Origin: Cereibacter sphaeroides
GTDB taxonomy: Bacteria; Pseudomonadota; Alphaproteobacteria; Rhodobacterales; Rhodobacteraceae
Assembly (NCBI GenBank): GCA_003243455.1
Contig: QFQS01000001.1
Span: 1,364,001-1,428,000 of the forward strand
Length of the DNA stretch: 64,000 nt
Direction: 5' to 3'
Shown: positions 62,612-64,000 of the stretch, piece by piece
Numbering within the stretch: the first letter of the stretch is position 1
Layout of the letters: every line of letters begins with the position of its first letter
Notes under the pieces: generated by a model
Told to the model about the DNA's origin: nothing
The model's database searches: none
Seen by the model: the letters and a program-made list of their open reading frames with translations, nothing else
Translations under genes and position numbers: made by a program

Positions 62612-63406
62612 CTAAACCCGCCTGATGATCTCCATCGCCGCCGCCGGGTTCGTCACCTTGTGGCCGCTGATGACATACAGATACACGTCCCGGGGCTTGC
62701 CATCGGCCTTGGCTGCCCCGACCATTTGCAGCCCTTCCGCCGCCTCGCCCTTGGCCCAGGCCTTCGCCCGCGCCGCCCACAGGTCCAGGGCCGCCTTGCC
62801 ATAGCCGGTCTCGTGATCCTCGGTCGTCCCCATGATGCGCGCATAGATGAAATCGGCAGTCGGATCGGCGATCTGCGGATACTCGCTGTCACCCGCCATC
62901 ACGATCGCCACACCACGCTCACGCGCTATATCCACCGCCTCGGCATGGCGGAACGTGTCGTGCCTGACCTCGACCGCATGGCGCAGCACATGGTCCCCGA
63001 CACGCTCGGGCAGGATATCCAAGAATGCCGCGAAATCCACCGGATCGAACTTTTTCGTCGGCGCAAGCTGCCAGTTGATCGGACCCAGCTTTTCCTTCAG
63101 CCCCGTCAGCCCGCTCTCGATGAAGCGATGGATCGACTCCCCGCCTTCGGCCAACACCTTGCGATTGGTCGAATAGCGCGGCGCCTTCAGCGAAAACACC
63201 ACGCCCGGCCCGCTTTCCTCATACCACTTCACGTAAGTCTCGGCCGAGGGAGAGCGATAGAACGTGCCGTTGATCTCGATCGCCGTCAGGTGACGGCTGG
63301 CATAGTCCAGTTCCTTAGACTGGGTCAGCCCATCGGGATAGAAGGTGCCGCGCCACGGATCATAGACCCAGCCGCCAATCCCGACCCGAATGCGCCCCAC
63401 TTCCAT
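62612..63406 (-). CDS. DUF72 family protein
   Basis: A 264-aa TIM-barrel-like protein of the DUF72 (YecE) family. Signature: VGIGGWVYDPWRGTFYPDGL, AIEINGTFYRSPSAETYVKW, LPERVGDHVLRHAVEVRHDT and the C-terminal LYVISGHKVTNPAAAMEIIR. Function unknown. ATG 63406 has GGGGGAGGCGAAG upstream; it follows the permease gene by 13 bases on the same strand. Confidence 0.94.
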   Translation of the reverse strand: MEVGRIRVGIGGWVYDPWRGTFYPDGLTQSKELDYASRHLTAIEINGTFYRSPSAETYVKWYEESGPGVVFSLKAPRYSTNRKVLAEGGESIHRFIESGLTGLKEKLGPINWQLAPTKKFDPVDFAAFLDILPERVGDHVLRHAVEVRHDTFRHAEAVDIARERGVAIVMAGDSEYPQIADPTADFIYARIMGTTEDHETGYGKAALDLWAARAKAWAKGEAAEGLQMVGAAKADGKPRDVYLYVISGHKVTNPAAAMEIIRRV

Positions 63407-63419
63407 CTTCGCCTCCCCC

Positions 63420-64000
63420 TCATGCCGGCTGGACCAGCCTGTTCCTGCTGCGCGACCGTGTCTTGTCGGGCTGCACGAGCGGCCGCGCCGTCTTTTCCGA
63501 GAACGTCTCGGCAAGCGCCGCCTCCAGATCCGTCACCGCGAAATCGGCACCGATCGCTTCGGCCTCGGCCAACTTGTCACGCGAAACGGTAATGACCCGA
63601 CGCGAGATGTCGACCCCCTCTTCCAGCCCCTTCGGCATTTCCCAGATCACCACGCCCACACGCACCCCCGGTGCCGCCCGCTTGATGCGCCGGATATGCA
63701 GCAGGGACGCGCGGCTGGGGCTCGGGTCAAGGAAACTCAGCACGATGCAGTTGTTTGACCCAGGGTCGAGCGCCCGGAACTGCGACGGCGCCAGATCGCC
63801 ATGCGACAGCCGCGCGGCCACTGCTCCCTCCGCCGCCATCGCCTGCGCCAGCATCGCCGCCGCCAGATCGTCAAGGCTCGACCGCCCGCCGATGCACAAG
63901 ACGCGGTAGCCTTCGCCGTCAGGATGGCTGTTCTGCAGGATGCCCGCCGGTCCGCCGGTCTGGCCATCCCCGCCCGTCTGGACCACCTTGCCGCCGCGCA
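63420..64000 (-). CDS. Probable AI-2E family permease, C-terminal part (partial)
   Basis: The open frame continues past the window end, so the N-terminal part is missing. The visible 193 residues are a soluble domain (YRVLCIGGRSSLDDLAAAML, then NNCIVLSFLDPSPSRASLLH and GVRVGVVIWEMPKGLEEGVD). In Rhodobacteraceae such a domain forms a C-terminal extension of AI-2E/PerM-type permeases; I recall this rather than derive it. It is immediately upstream of DUF72. Confidence 0.6.
   Translation of the reverse strand, partial: RGGKVVQTGGDGQTGGPAGILQNSHPDGEGYRVLCIGGRSSLDDLAAAMLAQAMAAEGAVAARLSHGDLAPSQFRALDPGSNNCIVLSFLDPSPSRASLLHIRRIKRAAPGVRVGVVIWEMPKGLEEGVDISRRVITVSRDKLAEAEAIGADFAVTDLEAALAETFSEKTARPLVQPDKTRSRSRNRLVQPA

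Overview
The window is chromosomal DNA of a GC-rich alphaproteobacterium, almost certainly Rhodobacteraceae (Paracoccus/Rhodobacter type). The main evidence is the cytochrome aa3 assembly operon in the order ctaC-ctaB-small ORF-ctaG-ctaE-SURF1-thrC-M16 peptidase, and the run murA-DUF2948-hisD-UPF0262-phosphatase-infA-maf-rng-yacG-tRNA-Phe, both typical of that family. Gene density is high. Many neighbours overlap by 4 bases (ATGA or TTGA), and I see no transposase, integrase or CRISPR array.

Layout. Positions 1-5916 (minus) hold the cytochrome oxidase/threonine synthase operon. Divergent from it is tldD (6097-7518), then a polyamine-type ABC transporter operon (7813-11784). 11882-13402 encodes a DUF2793 fibre-like protein, followed by the dTDP-rhamnose genes rfbCBDA (13531-16865). 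17094-21506 is a sulfate-type ABC importer operon ending in an Lrp/AsnC regulator. 21493-28716 (minus) is a MoxR/DUF58/Bat (VWA) operon with a periplasmic HAD phosphatase gene inserted in it. Then come a guanidinobutyrase/agmatinase gene, katG, and divergent oxyR (28852-33295).

33311-43364 (mostly minus) is the tRNA-Phe/yacG/rng/maf/infA ... hisD/DUF2948/murA cluster. It carries two probable accessory insertions: qorB-hxlR at 35611-36955 and deoR-MFS at 39478-41423. After tRNA-Thr and a class II aldolase gene, 44451-52540 is a C4 acyl operon: FabI-like reductase, DUF3141 hydrolase with a Cys nucleophile, MaoC-phosphotransacetylase fusion, acetate/butyrate-type kinase, two CoA-transferase subunits and hydroxybutyryl-CoA dehydrogenase.

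The least familiar region is 54127-62361. A SARP/BTAD-TPR regulator faces a three-gene minus-strand operon (YcaO-like protein, animal-type heme peroxidase, 186-aa unknown). Divergent from that operon is a 985-residue (or longer) ABC-exporter-like protein whose nucleotide-binding motifs are degenerate and which ends in a cyclic-nucleotide-binding-type domain. This is my best candidate for an undescribed system. The window ends with a DUF72 gene and the C-terminal part of a probable AI-2E-type permease (partial at 64000).
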